Source: Symbiodinium kawagutii (Eukaryota > Sar > Dinophyceae > Suessiales > Symbiodiniaceae). Taken from it: a DNA stretch of 64,000 bases. Below are positions 40,701 through 55,700 of this stretch, one piece after another. Each line of letters starts with the position of its first letter. The stretch's first letter is position 1. The notes below the pieces were generated by a model. That model did no database searches and was not told where the DNA came from. It saw only the letters and a program-made list of their open reading frames with translations. Both the position numbers and the translations under genes were made by a program. The stretch lies in assembly GCA_009767595.1 (NCBI GenBank), contig VSDK01020618.1:765394-829393 (forward strand), given 5' to 3'.

Positions 40701-43700
40701 GATTGACTGATTGATTGATTGACTGATTGATTGGCCGTTCAGTGTTGGCAAGTTGGTTTGGTTGGTTGACTGGCTGGTTGGCTGATCGTTTCATTTTATT
40801 CTGCAAGGATGTCCTCGTCCTGATGGTTCATCCTGGTGGTCGTTGGCGCTGCTTGGCACCCAAGCCCCCAGAATGCAGCAAAGGCACAAGTCCCATGTTT
40901 CAAATGATCAAAAGTTGCTGATATTTGCTGATTTATCACCATGAAAGGGAGACCCGCCCATCAACATCAAATCCCATGTTTCTTGTTGGTTCTTTTCATC
41001 TGCTTGCTCATCGCCAGGGGGAACCCATCTGATCAAACCCACTCAAACCCCATGTTTCTTGGTCAATTACAATTCATTTGCCAATCAAATCCCATGTTTC
41101 TTGGTTGCGTTCTGCCAGTAGGGGTACCTCCAAATCATCCTTTTCAAACCATTTAAAGTAATAAACCACACATTTTCTAGGAGTTCCCTATTCTAAGAAA
41201 CCCCTTTTGTTGGTGATTATCCCCTATTATTGCCCATTTTTGGCCGAAGTTGACCCTGTTGTTTACCTAGTTGAAATTACCACCCACTTCTACTATTGTG
41301 AATAGTCAACCTATTACCTCCCCATACCCTACCCTGCCAGTTACCATTAGAGTAGGTAACCAACGCCAAACAATAATGGTAGAAACCAACTGCAAGCCTA
41401 GGGATAGTTAACCCTGTTGTTAACCACTACCACTACCACCATATCTCGCTCCCGACTGACCCAGACAGCATGGGATGGCTGCTAGGCGTGACTTGGCAAG
41501 AGTTGAAGGATCACATGCGCGGTGCAGGTGATGTGCTGCTGGGAAGCCCAGGGCAGACCGTTGCGGGGCCCTTGGTGTGTTTAGGCAGCTGCAATGGGGC
41601 GTTGATGTTGGCAACTTCTTGGTTTTTTGGGGTGAGTCACTCAGTGAGTCCTTTCTTTTCAGCCATGTTCTGTACATTTCCGATTTTTCTCGTTTGGTTC
41701 TTTTTTGAATCGCAGTTCTGTTGAAAGGTCGATGAGTTTTATACATGACTCCCAGCAGAGGCATTGTGGAGAGCAGTTGCGGATTGATGTAGAAGATGTC
41801 CACATTGGAGATAATGCATTGCCAGAGAAAGATGCACCAGGAGGTTGTAGAACTAATCCAAAGATACGACACAATATACAATTTTCCGGGCTCATGGTTG
41901 TCAATCATTGTTCACATAAGTGTTACTGACCATTCATTATTCATGCTTGTTGATATTTGTTGGTGATAGACAGAGCCTTTTCATGCTTCACACTAATAAT
42001 GGTTGATGCTTACACTCTGGCAAACCAACATGGCAATGGAAACACTCAATTGTGTTTTAAAAAGGAAACCCTCGTGTTCACCAGCGATTTTTGGCTATTT
42101 TTGTGGTGGATTCTTCCAGGCAGCCATGTTCGTTCATGAGTGTTTTTCGTTGGCTTCCCGAGCCTGAGGTTTTGCGAGATTCTGAAGGAGCCCGGAACTA
42201 CTTTAGGTACCTTGGTCGGGATTAGCAAGGATTCACTGTTACTGTGATGGTTGATTCATATGATGGTTTCTTAAGGTTATATACGGCTTTTAACCATCAG
42301 TAGTAGTTGATACTAGGGGATAATAACCACATAAACCACCAACAATAGGAAATTACCAACCATATGATGGTTCCTAAAATAGGGGAACCCGAAAATGGGA
42401 TCAATCTTGCTTCACGATGGTTATATAACTGACAGCTATGTCAATCACTACGCATGGGAACTACTCCTGGTTCGTAGCGGTACGGCTGCATTCCTGGTCG
42501 TGACAACACCCTGCTGGATACCCGGGATCAACCACAGCAAGTTGGGAACCCAGGGTTTTGGCCCAGCGACACCCCAGGTTTTTGGGCAGATGAGGGTAGC
42601 CATTTCGGGGATCTTCGGAACCTTATAAAGATAAGAGCGCCACGTTGCCAAGTGGCACTCCTTGGGTGTTTTGAGGACTACTGGAAGAGGTTACCACCCA
42701 CAGTTCTGCCCCTTTGAGGCGGACCACCCTGGTCCGCTTTGAAAACGCATCTCTTCACAGGTTGTCAGTAGTGGTGCTACTATTTGGACGTCACTCTCAA
42801 CTCTTGATCATCTAGAGTGTCGCAGTCAGTGGTTGAACTACACAGTTGCTGGGGATGATTTAGATGATGCATCTAATCCCTTTCCCGCAACAGCCCCATA
42901 CAGACAATTCTGAACGCACATCAACTACTTTGAAATACAAGGTGTAATCATTAGCTTATCTATTTTACTAACAGAAGTCCAACAATCAAAAATCCAACTA
43001 CTACAAACTATAGTTGGTACCTGGAACGCCATAGTGGCCTATATTAACAGGCAACTTTCTTCAGTTCCCCATTATTATTGCCACTTTGGAAATTATCGGG
43101 TACTTTGAGCAAAAATGGGGCACTTTCCAAAAACGTAATGATTTGCAGTCAAGACCATCCCTCAGCCAGTGCCTGTCAGCCATTTGCCACGTTTTTTCAT
43201 CAGGCAGCGGCCTTTGAATCAGCTAACATACCTATCTACCTACCTACCTATGCTCATTGAAGCACATATTGCACTATATAAACCATGCATGTACATGCAT
43301 GCATCCAACGTACATGTATATTGTGTACACCGTATCACATTTCATCTTGCCCAATCGCTGCTTCATCTTTGTGGCGCCGCTCATTGACTGCGGTCCTGGC
43401 CATGGAATGAGGAGCGAGTCAGTTTGGGGTTCGATTGTGGGGGGACCAACTTCTCAACGACACAATTATCAAACATTATCATCATCCGATTTAAGCAGGA
43501 ACCCTTGCATTTTGGCATTGCTGAATTTTGACCTGGCATGCAAAAAGTCCAAAGCGTCAAGAAATTGGATGCCATAGCATTCATCACCAAGAAAAGCAGG
43601 CATGACTAGACTGCCGATTTGGGATGCCATGACACTTGTCTAAACGGCTGTTGATGTGACCATCAGATTCTTGATTTGCATCACATGCTCTATTCAGAAG

Positions 43701-46700
43701 CTCCCCCCACAAGTTCCTGTGCTGGAGGAGAACTCCTTTATGCTTGGCGAATTTACCTACCGAACGCTGAATCTTTGATGCACCAAGTGCATTACATTGC
43801 ATTACCATGTTTGCAATCTGAATATGTATATGCCTATGCCCCTGCAGTTGCACCAACCCAATTGTTGGTTTGTCAACTTATGGCTGGGTTTGGAGCAGCA
43901 TCGCCCGCTTCTTAGGATGGACCACGGCGCTGCGCGTCCTCAGCTCTGTACCACTGGCTCGGTTGCAGTTCTGGGTCCTGCGGTTGGCAGAGCATCTCAT
44001 GTCAAAAATGTGTGGCTACCCATTGGCTGGATCACCTTGGACCATGTATGTTCCAAAGACTTTTGGCCTTCAGCTAGCTTTTTGTTGGGGCGGGTACCTT
44101 GCGCAATGGCGCACTCAGAGCTAGGGGCAGCTTGGGAATCTTGCAGTGTCATTAGGCGCAGGTTCCAACGGGAGATGACATGGTTGCAGTGGCCAATTAA
44201 CGAACAGAACGTCGACGATTTCGTTCCTAAGGGAACTGAGGACGAGGAACCTGTCAACTTCCAGGCATACCCCATTTGCACGAAGTCGTTAGAGCTCAAT
44301 GTGGATGCCATCACTATCATGCTGGATTATTACCATGGAGGGTTCATCGACATATACGCGCTGCAAAATGAGGTCCATGCAGGGCGTTTCAAATGTTTGA
44401 GGGTTGATGCTGTTAGATATTTTGAAGGTAGGACGCAACAAGAGGTGCACAATTATGATTGCAATCAAACATCCTTCCCTGAAAGGTCAAATCACTATAT
44501 TCTTTGGTGAAATTCCAGCCGTCGAACCTGAAGCATTCTTCATATAGCGATGCATGGTGTTTGCGAAGGCTTTACACGTTCAGCTTCCGCCGTCAGAGGG
44601 ATGCAGCCAAGAGAAACCAGCATCCCAGGGACTGGGTGGGATGGGTTGGGCTCTGCGCACATCACTCACACACACGCACACGCATGCAACTCATGTTGTT
44701 TTGTCAAATGCAAGGCTGCAGGATTTAGATATCTTGGCACGCAGTTGGTTTCTGCTGGTCGACCGTCACAGTTTAGCCCTGTAGGACCCTAAGATAAAGG
44801 CCTTGTTCAAGAAGATCAAGGATCTCAGGGTAGAGTGGAAGCTTTCAGAAGATCATTGGGAGACTCGCAACTCTGATGAGCCTGTTCAAGGTGATGATGA
44901 TGAGTACGTCACCGGTACACCAATCTCCACCACTACCAGCAATGCTGACATGTCACCTGCTGCCCCATGGTTGTTGAACTATAGTATATGTTTTATTGTT
45001 TCTTGCCAAGTTTCCATTCCCATCCAATCCATTCGGTCCCTGCTCTTGTTGCAACTGAGGTGGTTGGGGATGATGCTGCTACCACGGCTTTGGCGGATCA
45101 GCTGGCTGCTATGGGCTTGACGGATGCGGTGACCCCTGAAAAAGCACAAGAACTTATGGACCTACTGGGGCAAATTGATCGACTGGAAGAGTGGGATCCC
45201 AAGCCTTTGACAATGCACAATCCTACCTGTGATCGATAATGACCATGGACCGATGTTGATATGGCTTAGCTCAGGCCGAATGAAGCTCCAGAGGCATCAG
45301 GTCCTCACAAACCTTCTGGTTCAGGTCCCTTTCTTGCAGTCAGATCGGATTTTCAACAAATGTGATACCTTGGGCTGTATTGTGATGGTAGTCTTTTGGG
45401 TAAATGTCCCATTTGGAATTCTTAAGGTGCTGCGCCAGCAGCCTTGGCTTTGCCAGCGCCCCCAGCGGAGGATCCAAACAAGGCTGGATCTCAGAGCTTT
45501 TAAATTCAATCGAATTCAATTTCATCAAACGTCATTCAACATCGAATTGGAGGGTTGTGTATCGTACAGACTTCGCATCATTCTCTTCCATATAATAATC
45601 ATTAATCATACCCCGGGATTAGTTAGATCCATTCTGGCATTGGACCTGGCAGTTGGAGACTCAGCTACTGGAATTTGGCGATGGTCAACCCGATGATCAT
45701 CCCATGGACTTGCCGGAGACTGTGGCGCCGAAGAGTTCTGATGATTCTTCTCCAGAGGCATGTTGGTATTATTGATTCTATTAGCTGGTCCTCCATTGCA
45801 CTGGCATGTGGATGCATGCGCATTCCTTGTTCAAAACATCTCGGTCTATGATTGATAATCTTGGATTTATATGTATATAGAAATCTATCCATCGATATCT
45901 TTGCCATCCTGTCAATCTGATTTTATTTTTTTTAAATCGCTCTCTCTCTGTTTCTGTTTCATTATTACGCCCCCCTGAGGTGGAGGTGAAAGAGCCCAGT
46001 TCGCAGGTGTCGCCAAACATGCAGCATGCTTTGCGTACACATCAAAGCAAGAACTTGAAGAAGGGTAGGAAGGCCAAGAGAGGTAAAGCCAAAGGTGCCA
46101 AGAGCGTGAAAAAAACACACACAAAAACGAAAGCTCGCAAATCGCCAAAGAAAAATCTTGAGATCTTGAAAGCTGGCAAGCAGGCCACATCGCCCAGCAA
46201 ATCCGCTCCAAGCACAAAGAAAAGATCTGCAAGGGATCCAAGCACGGCTCCTGGAAAACCATCCAAGGCACCAAAGAAGCAGGTCGAAGTTGAGCCAGAA
46301 AAGAATGAAAGCCCACCGGCCAGATCCAGGTCATCAAAGGCCAAGGCCAAGGCCAAGCCAGCATCTGAAAGCGCTGGCTCAGCAGTTGCGCCCAAAGCCG
46401 AGCGCGCACAGCAAGAGAGGTTAGGTTCTGGCAGGACATGGGTCTACAAGGTGCTCCCAAATCAAAAGTTTGGCTGCCGCAGTTGCCGGTTCATTTTTGG
46501 AGGGTGTCAGCATTGCACGCGACCAACTTTCCGTGGAAAGAATGCTGCAACCATGCGAGAGGAGCAAGCAGCACACGCTAAGGAGCAAGCAGCAGGTGCG
46601 GAGGAGCAAGCAGCAAATGCACCAAAGAATGTTGGGGAGTGTGATGCAACCAGGTCCAAAAAGAGTAGGAAGGTCCGTGGCAAGGTTAAGGGCGCCAAAG

Positions 46701-49700
46701 GCAAGAAGGCAAAGGTTGAGAAGACTGTCAAATCTTAGGGGTGGGGGTCCAGGAATCTTGGCTTTGCTTGGTTATATATTTTATGTTTTTTGGTGGGAGG
46801 TTCTGAAGGTAATGGTTTGTTCCCATATCAACATAGGCATGCATATCCAACGGTCGCATGTGCCATCCCCCCATTGTCCTGAGGCACCGCTTCTCCATGG
46901 TCTTGCAGTTGGAACTCGCCTTCCGTGGAAGCATTGTGTAAACATGATGCCAAAGTTTCAAGTCAATTGTAGGGGTTGGGAACTGGACACCACATGCGGT
47001 GCTATACCGTTTCATGTTCGATTTGAACACTATATGAACTGTTTTTATACTCACATGATTTCGTATGCTGATTTGTGGCACGCATGTGCTTAGAACAGTT
47101 GCCCGCTGAGCGCACTCGAAGAGATGGTGCACTCCAGTTCTGTGGTAGCATTGGTTGAGGGGTAACCAGCCTTTCTAACCACACCATGTGAAACCTGAAG
47201 TCTGAAACCTGCGAAGGAACAAAAAAGAGGGGCAATGTCCGTGCAGTCATCGCTTCAAAGTTGCATCGGAACCCAATCGTCGTGGCCATGAAACTGATTG
47301 ATCTTGGGAACACATATATATATATATATAATATATACATGGCCCACCAAATGAATTGTCCAGCCCATGGACTGCATGCCAGGTGTGATCCATGAGCCAG
47401 CCGTGGGTTCTTCGCCAAAAGTTTGCGAAGAAGGTCTCCAAGAGGACTGGTACGCAGCCCCCTTCTCCCATGCCAGCTGAGTGGATCAACGCTGCTGAAA
47501 CCATATCTTTATCTACAGAAGAAATTGTATTTGGTTTGGAGATTGGATGGCATAATCGACCGATCAAGGTGATGGATGTGCAGAATGTTTGTTGGCTGAT
47601 TTCGCGCATGGCCAAATCCATAGCAGTACAACGGCTCAATCAGTTTGCTTTCGATCAGGGCTTTCGCGCCATGCCCACCATGCCTGAATCATCGTTGAGA
47701 CGAATTCTGCATAGATTGCTGGTTGTCAACGCACCTGAGGCATCTTGACTAATGCAGCCCTGGGTTAATTTCTGCATGCATGAAGTTCTGCAGTCACAAT
47801 CGTGGGATCCAAAGGTGTTGATGCAGATCGTGGTTCTCCTTGCCTTCACAGAAGGCTTACCGTGGGATGAGGCCAGGGTTAGCCTTGGGTTTTTCTTTCC
47901 ATGAGAAAAATTTCAATATATATAAATCAATAAACATATACATATATAAATTTCTTGATATATATATATATATATATATATATTTTTTTATATTTATATA
48001 GATATAAGGTGATGGACTGCAATGGCATCCCCAAAATTGGCTTTTCCGTGCACCCAGCTCTGATGCAGGTCTACGATTGCGTTGAAGTCTTCTGTGGCAT
48101 CGGGATGCTAAGCAAGTGTTTGCGCTTGGCCAACTTCACCACTGCCAGCTTTGACATTACTTTGTGGAAACCTTGGATGGATAACCGTAAGTTGAAATCC
48201 CGGGTCAAGAAAACCTGCCGTGGAAATCCCTTGGATCTACTGAGCCCTGCTGGATATGCGTCTTTGGGCCAACAATCTAAAATGTTTTCATGATCATAAC
48301 TTGTGTCCTCAATTTGTTGTCGCTTGCCTTGATATACATGTATACGATGCAATCTTTGGAGATGTGTTGGGCATCATCTTTTTGAACACGGGGTTCACTC
48401 AACATGACTGCGATTCATACCGGGTGATGGGCATATCTAAGGTTATTGTTGGCAGCTATTCTCCAAAGCAAAGATGGCGTTGTGGTAGCACTTGGACTGG
48501 TCTGTAGCACTTTCATCACGATATCACGGGGGTCAACGCATCGTCACTACTTTCTTCCAGAAGGTGATCTAGATGCTCCCTCGGTCACGGCTAGCAACAT
48601 CCTGGCTGCCAGGATATTGGGTTGGGAATGGATTGAAAAAACACAACTTAAGACATTTTGTTGGGAAAGTTCTTACACCGCTGCCTTGTAACAGGATTTT
48701 CTTGGCCATGCAGTTGGTAATGGCAAAGAAGGGAGTTTGGGTGCTTGAGCAGCCTTCGACAAGCCTTGCCTATCGACAGCGGGCATTCCAAGAACTACTT
48801 CGCAAAACACAGGTTCTCCGCATGCATTTATATATTGGGACCAGGATGTCCGCAGACATTGTTGCTTCAATGGTTTCCCAACATCTCCCAACCAAAGCTC
48901 AACATTAAGGATCCTTTCTGTTCCTTACTTAGGAGGTATTTTTCTCATCAACATTAAATATCCTTAATGTTGATCGACACATTGGTATCGATGAAGGTTA
49001 TCTTTCATCAGCACTAAGGATGCCTGCAAATGTTGATCCTGAAAATTGGGAGGTATTTTCCATCTTAATTTTGATGTTAATTCTATCAACATTAAGGATC
49101 TTTAATGTTGATGGAAAAAATGGGGTATCGATGAGAGTTTATTCATCAGCACTAAGGATGCCTGCACATGTTGATCCTGAAACTAGGAGCATTTTCCATC
49201 AACATTACGGTTGATTGTTTTTCATCAACATTAAGGATCTTTAACGTTGATCGATAAATTGGGTTATCGATGATGGGTATTTTTCATCAACACTACGGAT
49301 GCCTGCAAACGTTGATCCTGAAATTGGGAGGCGCCGTGGCCCGGGCTAAGGTGTATAAGCAAAGCTTTTGGATGCGTGCCTATGGATCCAAAACCTTGAA
49401 GCGCACGACCCTTTGGAGTAACAGTTCTGGGGTCAGATTCTTTGCTACCTCTAGATGGGCTGGGAAGAAAGGTGGCAAAGGCAAGGGATCTCACAAGCTT
49501 GCAGACTCCTACATCGATCGATCTGGCAAAAGAAGATTCAAGGGTAACAGCAACCTACGTAAATCCCAGTACAGGCCTCAATCATGCTTGAATTCTGCAT
49601 TTAGGAATTCTGAATCAACTGGTTGATCTTAAGATTTGCATATAGACCACCCCTTTCCACTAAGGGAGTATCCACTTCGATTTGGCGTTCGATTTGCTGA

Positions 49701-52700
49701 AGCCGTGAAACATTTGAGAAAGGAGAGATCAAAACTGAGAATGCCCTCGTATGTCACCTGTTGGCAATTGTAGTGGTGAAAGGTGGGTACATGGATCCCA
49801 TGATTGTTTTCATTAGATTTTATGATCCCATGATTTTACGTTTACGTTTACGTTTTTCATGTTCATTTTCACATTTTTACGTTCCACGGTGAACCACTCT
49901 CCTGATCAGCCCGGCGCTGTGAGGCCCCAACTCCAGAGCAAATTTGTCCCTGGCACGTGACCCCGTTGCGTCGCTTCCATGACATGTGGGGAGAAGCAAA
50001 GATGGAAGAAGTGGTTCACTACCTTTCGGGGGGTATGCAGCTTATGCTCCCTGAAGACTGGAAATACTGTGCTAGGGGTCCTTCCGACCCATGACTGAGC
50101 CGTGATTTTTGCACATCAATTAATTTTGTGGCGAACCCTTGAAAAAAGGGGCACTGTGAAAGAAATTGGGGAAAGTGGCGTAAATTCGCATAAAAGTGGC
50201 GTAAATTTCCGTAGGAAATCTACTCCAAAAATAGGGCACTTTCGCTATCCCCAATCATGTGAGAAAATCACCCCCGTGTGCGATACGAATCCTACATACG
50301 AGGTGTGAAACACCAATTATCAGACTTGCGTGGTGGAAAATTAGGCATGCGTATAGTGACCAAATGCTGCATGTTTTGCCTACTTGAATGTATACACACG
50401 GAGCTGAGCACATGTGCAACTATAGGTTCAAGATCTCAGGGTTTTCTCAGCCTTTCGGTCATGGCAACCGAGTGTCCAACCCGCCAGTGGTCATGCGCTT
50501 CACTTTTTAGAGGGTCCAGCTTTCTGGCCGAACAACTGCGTGACAACAAGAACTTGAAGATGGACGATGTGGTTGGAGTTCCTGGTTTGCACATATATAT
50601 CTTGCAATACATGGCTTCATTTTTATTTATTATATTGATATTTGTTTATATATATATATACATTTATTTATGTATGTATATGTGCGACACATCCTATAGC
50701 CACTCAGGCTGCCAGAGCCAGACTCCAACGCCTTCAGCAGTTGAAGCCAGAAGCAACACCTGATCACGCAAAGCGGTCGTTGTCATTTGGTAGCGTGGCT
50801 ACCACACCACGGGTCGCTTCCGAAGCCAAAGTGAGTTCTGGTAAGGAGCCTCATGTGATCTCATCATTTGTCTTAGATGCAGTTACCATATTGGGGTTCG
50901 TGACGAGCTGTTGTTAGATGTCTCATATATGTCAATAGGTATACCCTGAAGATCAACCTGCACAGGGGGCCATAACTATCTAGTCCAGCCAACATCCAGC
51001 AAACAAATTCCCCCCATGGTACAAAACACGCATTGCAGGAGGCATCAGCGCCACCAGCGACATTGACTTCTGAAGAGAAGAGTCCCAAAGCAGAGGCGCA
51101 TTGTGAAGTGTTCAGATGTTATAACTATAATGCTTGCCAACCTGGCAAGATCATACCATAAAACTATCCTTCAACCAAGCTCTACTTGTTTGATTGAAAG
51201 CTTTCAATCTTCTGGGGATTGGGCATGTGTATGTTCCTCAATGTTTGGTGGGGTGATTGGTGAGCTTCTATATATTTTCAGTGTGTATAGATTCAATAGG
51301 TCACAATATTTTTGCAGATCTAAGAGCCCCTTGTCGTTTCTATTGATCTATATTCCGTAAGTGTTGGGAATACACCACGGGAATGGATAAAATGAACATG
51401 AACTTGCAGGGTTTTCTTATCCTCTCTGCCAGGTCAAAGCTGCAGAAAGAAACACGGAAAGCAATGATGATAAGGCAGGGATGTCTTTTTGAATGGTGGG
51501 GGAAAGTTGAATGGTAGCCAATTAACTTAAATAGCAACTCGAGATCCCTAGCACTAAATGGCCCCACTAGCTTTGCTGCCTTGTCTAATTAAAAAAGACC
51601 CTTCCAGTGGCTCCATTTTTGGGGCAGCCTATATAATTAAAAGTTTTCTCTATGACTGCCCCAAAAATGGAGCCAGCCTTTGTCCCCAAAACGGAGTCAG
51701 CCTTTGTGTGCCAGCTCCACCTAGCAACCCGTGATTCCATGTTGCGCAGGCCAGAAAAGCCTCGAAGTTGGATGCGCAACTCCGACGAATCTGCACTCCC
51801 AAACCTGCATCTGGGAAATTGGAAGTGTCAGCCGAAGTGTACCGTCAGTGAAAAGCTGGGGGCAGCCAACGGAGATGCCTGCTTGACCATTTGGTGAAGT
51901 GTAACGGGAACAAGGACCTGGTTGGTACATGGGTGTCATCTTCTGAACATACATCCCAAGTACTTTAGATTATAATCTATATTTATGTATGTTTTAAATT
52001 CTAAGGATATGTTTAGTATGTAGTGCGCCGATCTAAGTCGAAAGGCAGGGGCATGGTCTGTTAGACGGTTTCAGCGCAATAAATCATAGATGGATGGTGA
52101 GCCGGTATGATCGATGTAGTGAAACATTTTTGTTGTATTTGCGTTGGATAACTGTACATTATTTATCGATGATGTTGCTTGCTGTTCGACTGCTAATTGT
52201 ATCCCTGAAAGTTCTGGCGCCCAAGTTTGGCCAGCCAATGGGAGGAGATGTTCAAGAAGCACGTGGAGCATCTTCAGAAGAAAAGTCGCAAAACCAATGT
52301 TCATGTTGACCGTGGCTTTTATACAAAAGAAACGATGAAAACAAAACTCGGCTGGAAACCGTGCATTCCTCAGTTTCTTTTTTGCCTACATGTGTCACAA
52401 TGTAAGTGAGCCATAAGCCTTCTAGAAAATAGTTGATCAAAACCCATGATAGTTATAACATGAATGCATGTTTTCGTTTCGCTGATGCGTTTTGCAACGT
52501 AATAGTTCAAGACACCTAAGGGACCGCATCCAAGCTGCTGTGAAGTATTGCAGTGACCCGAAGAGGGCAAAAACCCACACTAGGCCGGCTATGTTTCTGC
52601 ATGTTCTCGATTGAATCTGATTAAAACGCATTACCAACACATGATTGGAATGTACATGCATGTCGTCACTCCAACCAGGCGTGACAAGTACCAGCCCAAT

Positions 52701-55700
52701 GTGAAGGAGTATTGGGTGGACACCCAGACAACTGGCAGTTTTGATGATGAACATGAGGAACAGTTGATTGACCGCACACATGGAGAAGGAGAAGCTTTCT
52801 CCTTTGATGTTGGCATCCCTGCAGCCGACCCATGCCTTCGAATTCCAGGTGAAGAGGCTCAGGCTCCTGAGACTGATGAGGAAATCGAGGACGAAGCTGA
52901 CGATGCGGGCAGCATTAGAACCAAGCTACGGGTTCCTAGCAGAAGTGAAGTTCAAAAGGAGCATGCTTTGGAGGCATCATGGGACCTTGTAGCCTTAAAG
53001 TTGCATTGGTCATCAACCATGATTGCAATTTGATTTCAAAACATCGCTGCCGGAGGCCGTGGAGAATGTGGGCAATGTTATGGCAAACCTCCTGAAGTGT
53101 CAGTCACGCCTAGAAACCACCAAGGATAAACTCACCCCGATTGGAACAGCGGAAAGCAAAGCGAACCCTCATAGCAATTCAGGTGGTTTTACAATGCATT
53201 GATGTGATCATTCAATTCAGGTGTACCTGCTGTGAGCTTCCATTGTGCCCGTGATACCCTTACTGTACTTTGTTGCCTAAGGAGCTTGTCCAAAATTGAT
53301 ACTTTCCGGACAAACTTGATGCAGTACCATGATGAGTTGGCGGACTTGAAATCGTACTTCGATGGGCACAAGGATGATGAGAGGTTCGATGACCAGAAAC
53401 TTGTTGCATGAGATATTCACATCCCAGATCATCCCAGTAATTTTCATTCGATGTTTCAATCCTACCGTCCCTGCGCATACTCCAAATTGACATCATCCAC
53501 CAAACCCAGGAAAGTCAAGAGCCTGCGCGACACGGTCCAAAAGATTGAGGTCGAGCTGGGGCCTTGCCATGGCAGCTGGGGGGATGTGATCTTGGCAGAG
53601 TACAGGACACACAATGGTTGATCATAACAAAACACCCGCAAGCACACACACTGATCATCACTCATCTAATTTTTGTTATCAATATATTCCATCAAAAACT
53701 TTAGATCAGCACTTCGCGATTTTAGATGTCATTGAGGTCATCTCGTGCCATGATGGAGGAAACAAAGCTTCGAAAGTCGGCTCCTAAAGCAACTGCGTCG
53801 GTCAATAAATATCACTTCTTGGATGACGGCTGCATAACATCAGAAAGTCAAACCATTAAATTTCAGAAACATGTTCGGGGAGATATCGTCATGTTCCCTC
53901 ACCCGCTTTTGCGCCATTCACTCAGGACCATCTTGAAACCGGCGAAACCCACAGCACCAAAGCCTGAGACCTCCCCCGCACCAGGGGCTAAGGCAAAGGC
54001 AAAGGCAAAGGCAGCTTCCAGTAAGAAGCGCAAGGGTGCAAACAGTGGTGATGATGACAATGATGATGAGGGAGCTGATGCCAGAAAGCCACTCAAGAAG
54101 AGAAAGGCCGATCAGCATATGTTTGTCGTTTGATTCATTCAATTACCAAATGAAGAAATTGCACCAACACCGGGAGTATGAATGTTATGCCATTACATTT
54201 CCAACAGTGATCATTGAACGTAGTATGCAGGGCAAGGCAAGAGCCTCTTAGAGTCCATCCAGCTTGGGCCTCGGACATGTCCACAATGTCCACCTGCAGC
54301 AGGGGTGTTGCGCATTGAGGCTTCATGTGGTATGCTGAGTATATCTTTGGTCGTGAAGCTTTAGCCACGGCTGTGAGATTCTTTCAGGTGTAGCTGGCCT
54401 ATCCAAGTACCCCTGGGTGTAAGTACGAAAGCTATTGAAATTATCTTTAAAGGCAATCATACTTTGTCTTTCAAGACATTGCTTGATGTTGATTGTTTGT
54501 ATTTATGGGCCAGGCTGCTTTGATTTCGGTGCATTCTGGTGTGGAATTCCCACATCTCAAATGCTGGCTCACAGAAGCCGGCGCTGCGACAAAACACATG
54601 GGGTAACAAAATTGAATCTGTTGAATTGGTTTGCGATGCCTGCCTTTTCAAGTAAAGTCTTGATAGAACATCTGGTTTCAATCCATTGGTTCCCTGCCGC
54701 TGGTTTTCCCCTGCGCAGGTACTGCGCCTGATAAGAAAACCTCGAAGCTGCCATGTGGTCCTGCTGCAAAGGCAATTGCGCATGCAGTTGCCAATGGGGT
54801 ACTTGGTCAACACTTGATGTTCTTCATCGCAAAGTTTGTGTCTTGAGTGAGTGTTTCAATCCAACATTGTACCCGATACAGTTTAACACTTGGGAAAGAA
54901 ACACGAATTTCGACAACTGCATCAGGTAAGTGAGACGGAAGCTTGCTCTATCTCAAGGGCTTTCTGGGAAGAATTCTCTCCATGTTTAGCCCCTGGTCGG
55001 TGCCCTCCCAGTGGTGATTTCCTACGCCGCGGTGCAAGACTTTCAGAAACAGGGCATGAAAACCGGCTTGCTAACAGCTTCGTAGACTATGGCCTTGCAG
55101 CTCGTATTCCTTTGACTTTTTTGGATGTGGGTTTGAAAGAAACACATCCATGCCTAGTGGTTGAAGACACAATTCGTACCCTGGACGCCGAAGATAAACT
55201 GCACGTTCTTTTACAAGGAAATGGGGACAGTCAGTTCAAGGCGTTTTGGGACAAGTGGAGGCAATTGCAACCTGAACACCCGATCTTCAAAAGCGATTTG
55301 CACAACAAGCAGCTTGGCAATTGCGTCCCCATCATGGTGCACATCGATGAAGGTACCACTTTGAAAAAGAAGGGCATTATGATCATACAATTCCAACCTT
55401 TTGTAGGACGAGGCACAAGGAAAAGGAAAAGCACTTCAGAGGTGCTTGGGTGCAACATGCTGGGGAATTCTATGACCAACAGAGTGCTGTGGAGCGTGAT
55501 GCTAACTAGGCTTTATTCTGGCAAGAAACTTCGCAACAAGCCTTTGCTAAAATTGATTGCGCATCTTTCCGCCCAATTGGCAAAGGCTTTTTACAAGGGC
55601 ATCCAGCTCCAAACGAGGGGACGTACCCTGTTCTTGGTGCCCCTGTGTCTCAAAGGAGATTGGCCGGCGCTCAACAAAGTGGGGAACCTCACTCGACACT

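Noticed and set aside
41420-41908. 162-codon minus-strand ORF
   Set aside because: Overlaps RRM3 exon 2 on the other strand and has no recognisable feature.
45912-46460. 182-codon and 117-codon minus-strand ORFs
   Set aside because: Shadows of the Lys-rich + strand exon; a Lys/Ala-rich frame gives Leu/Phe-rich open frames on the other strand.
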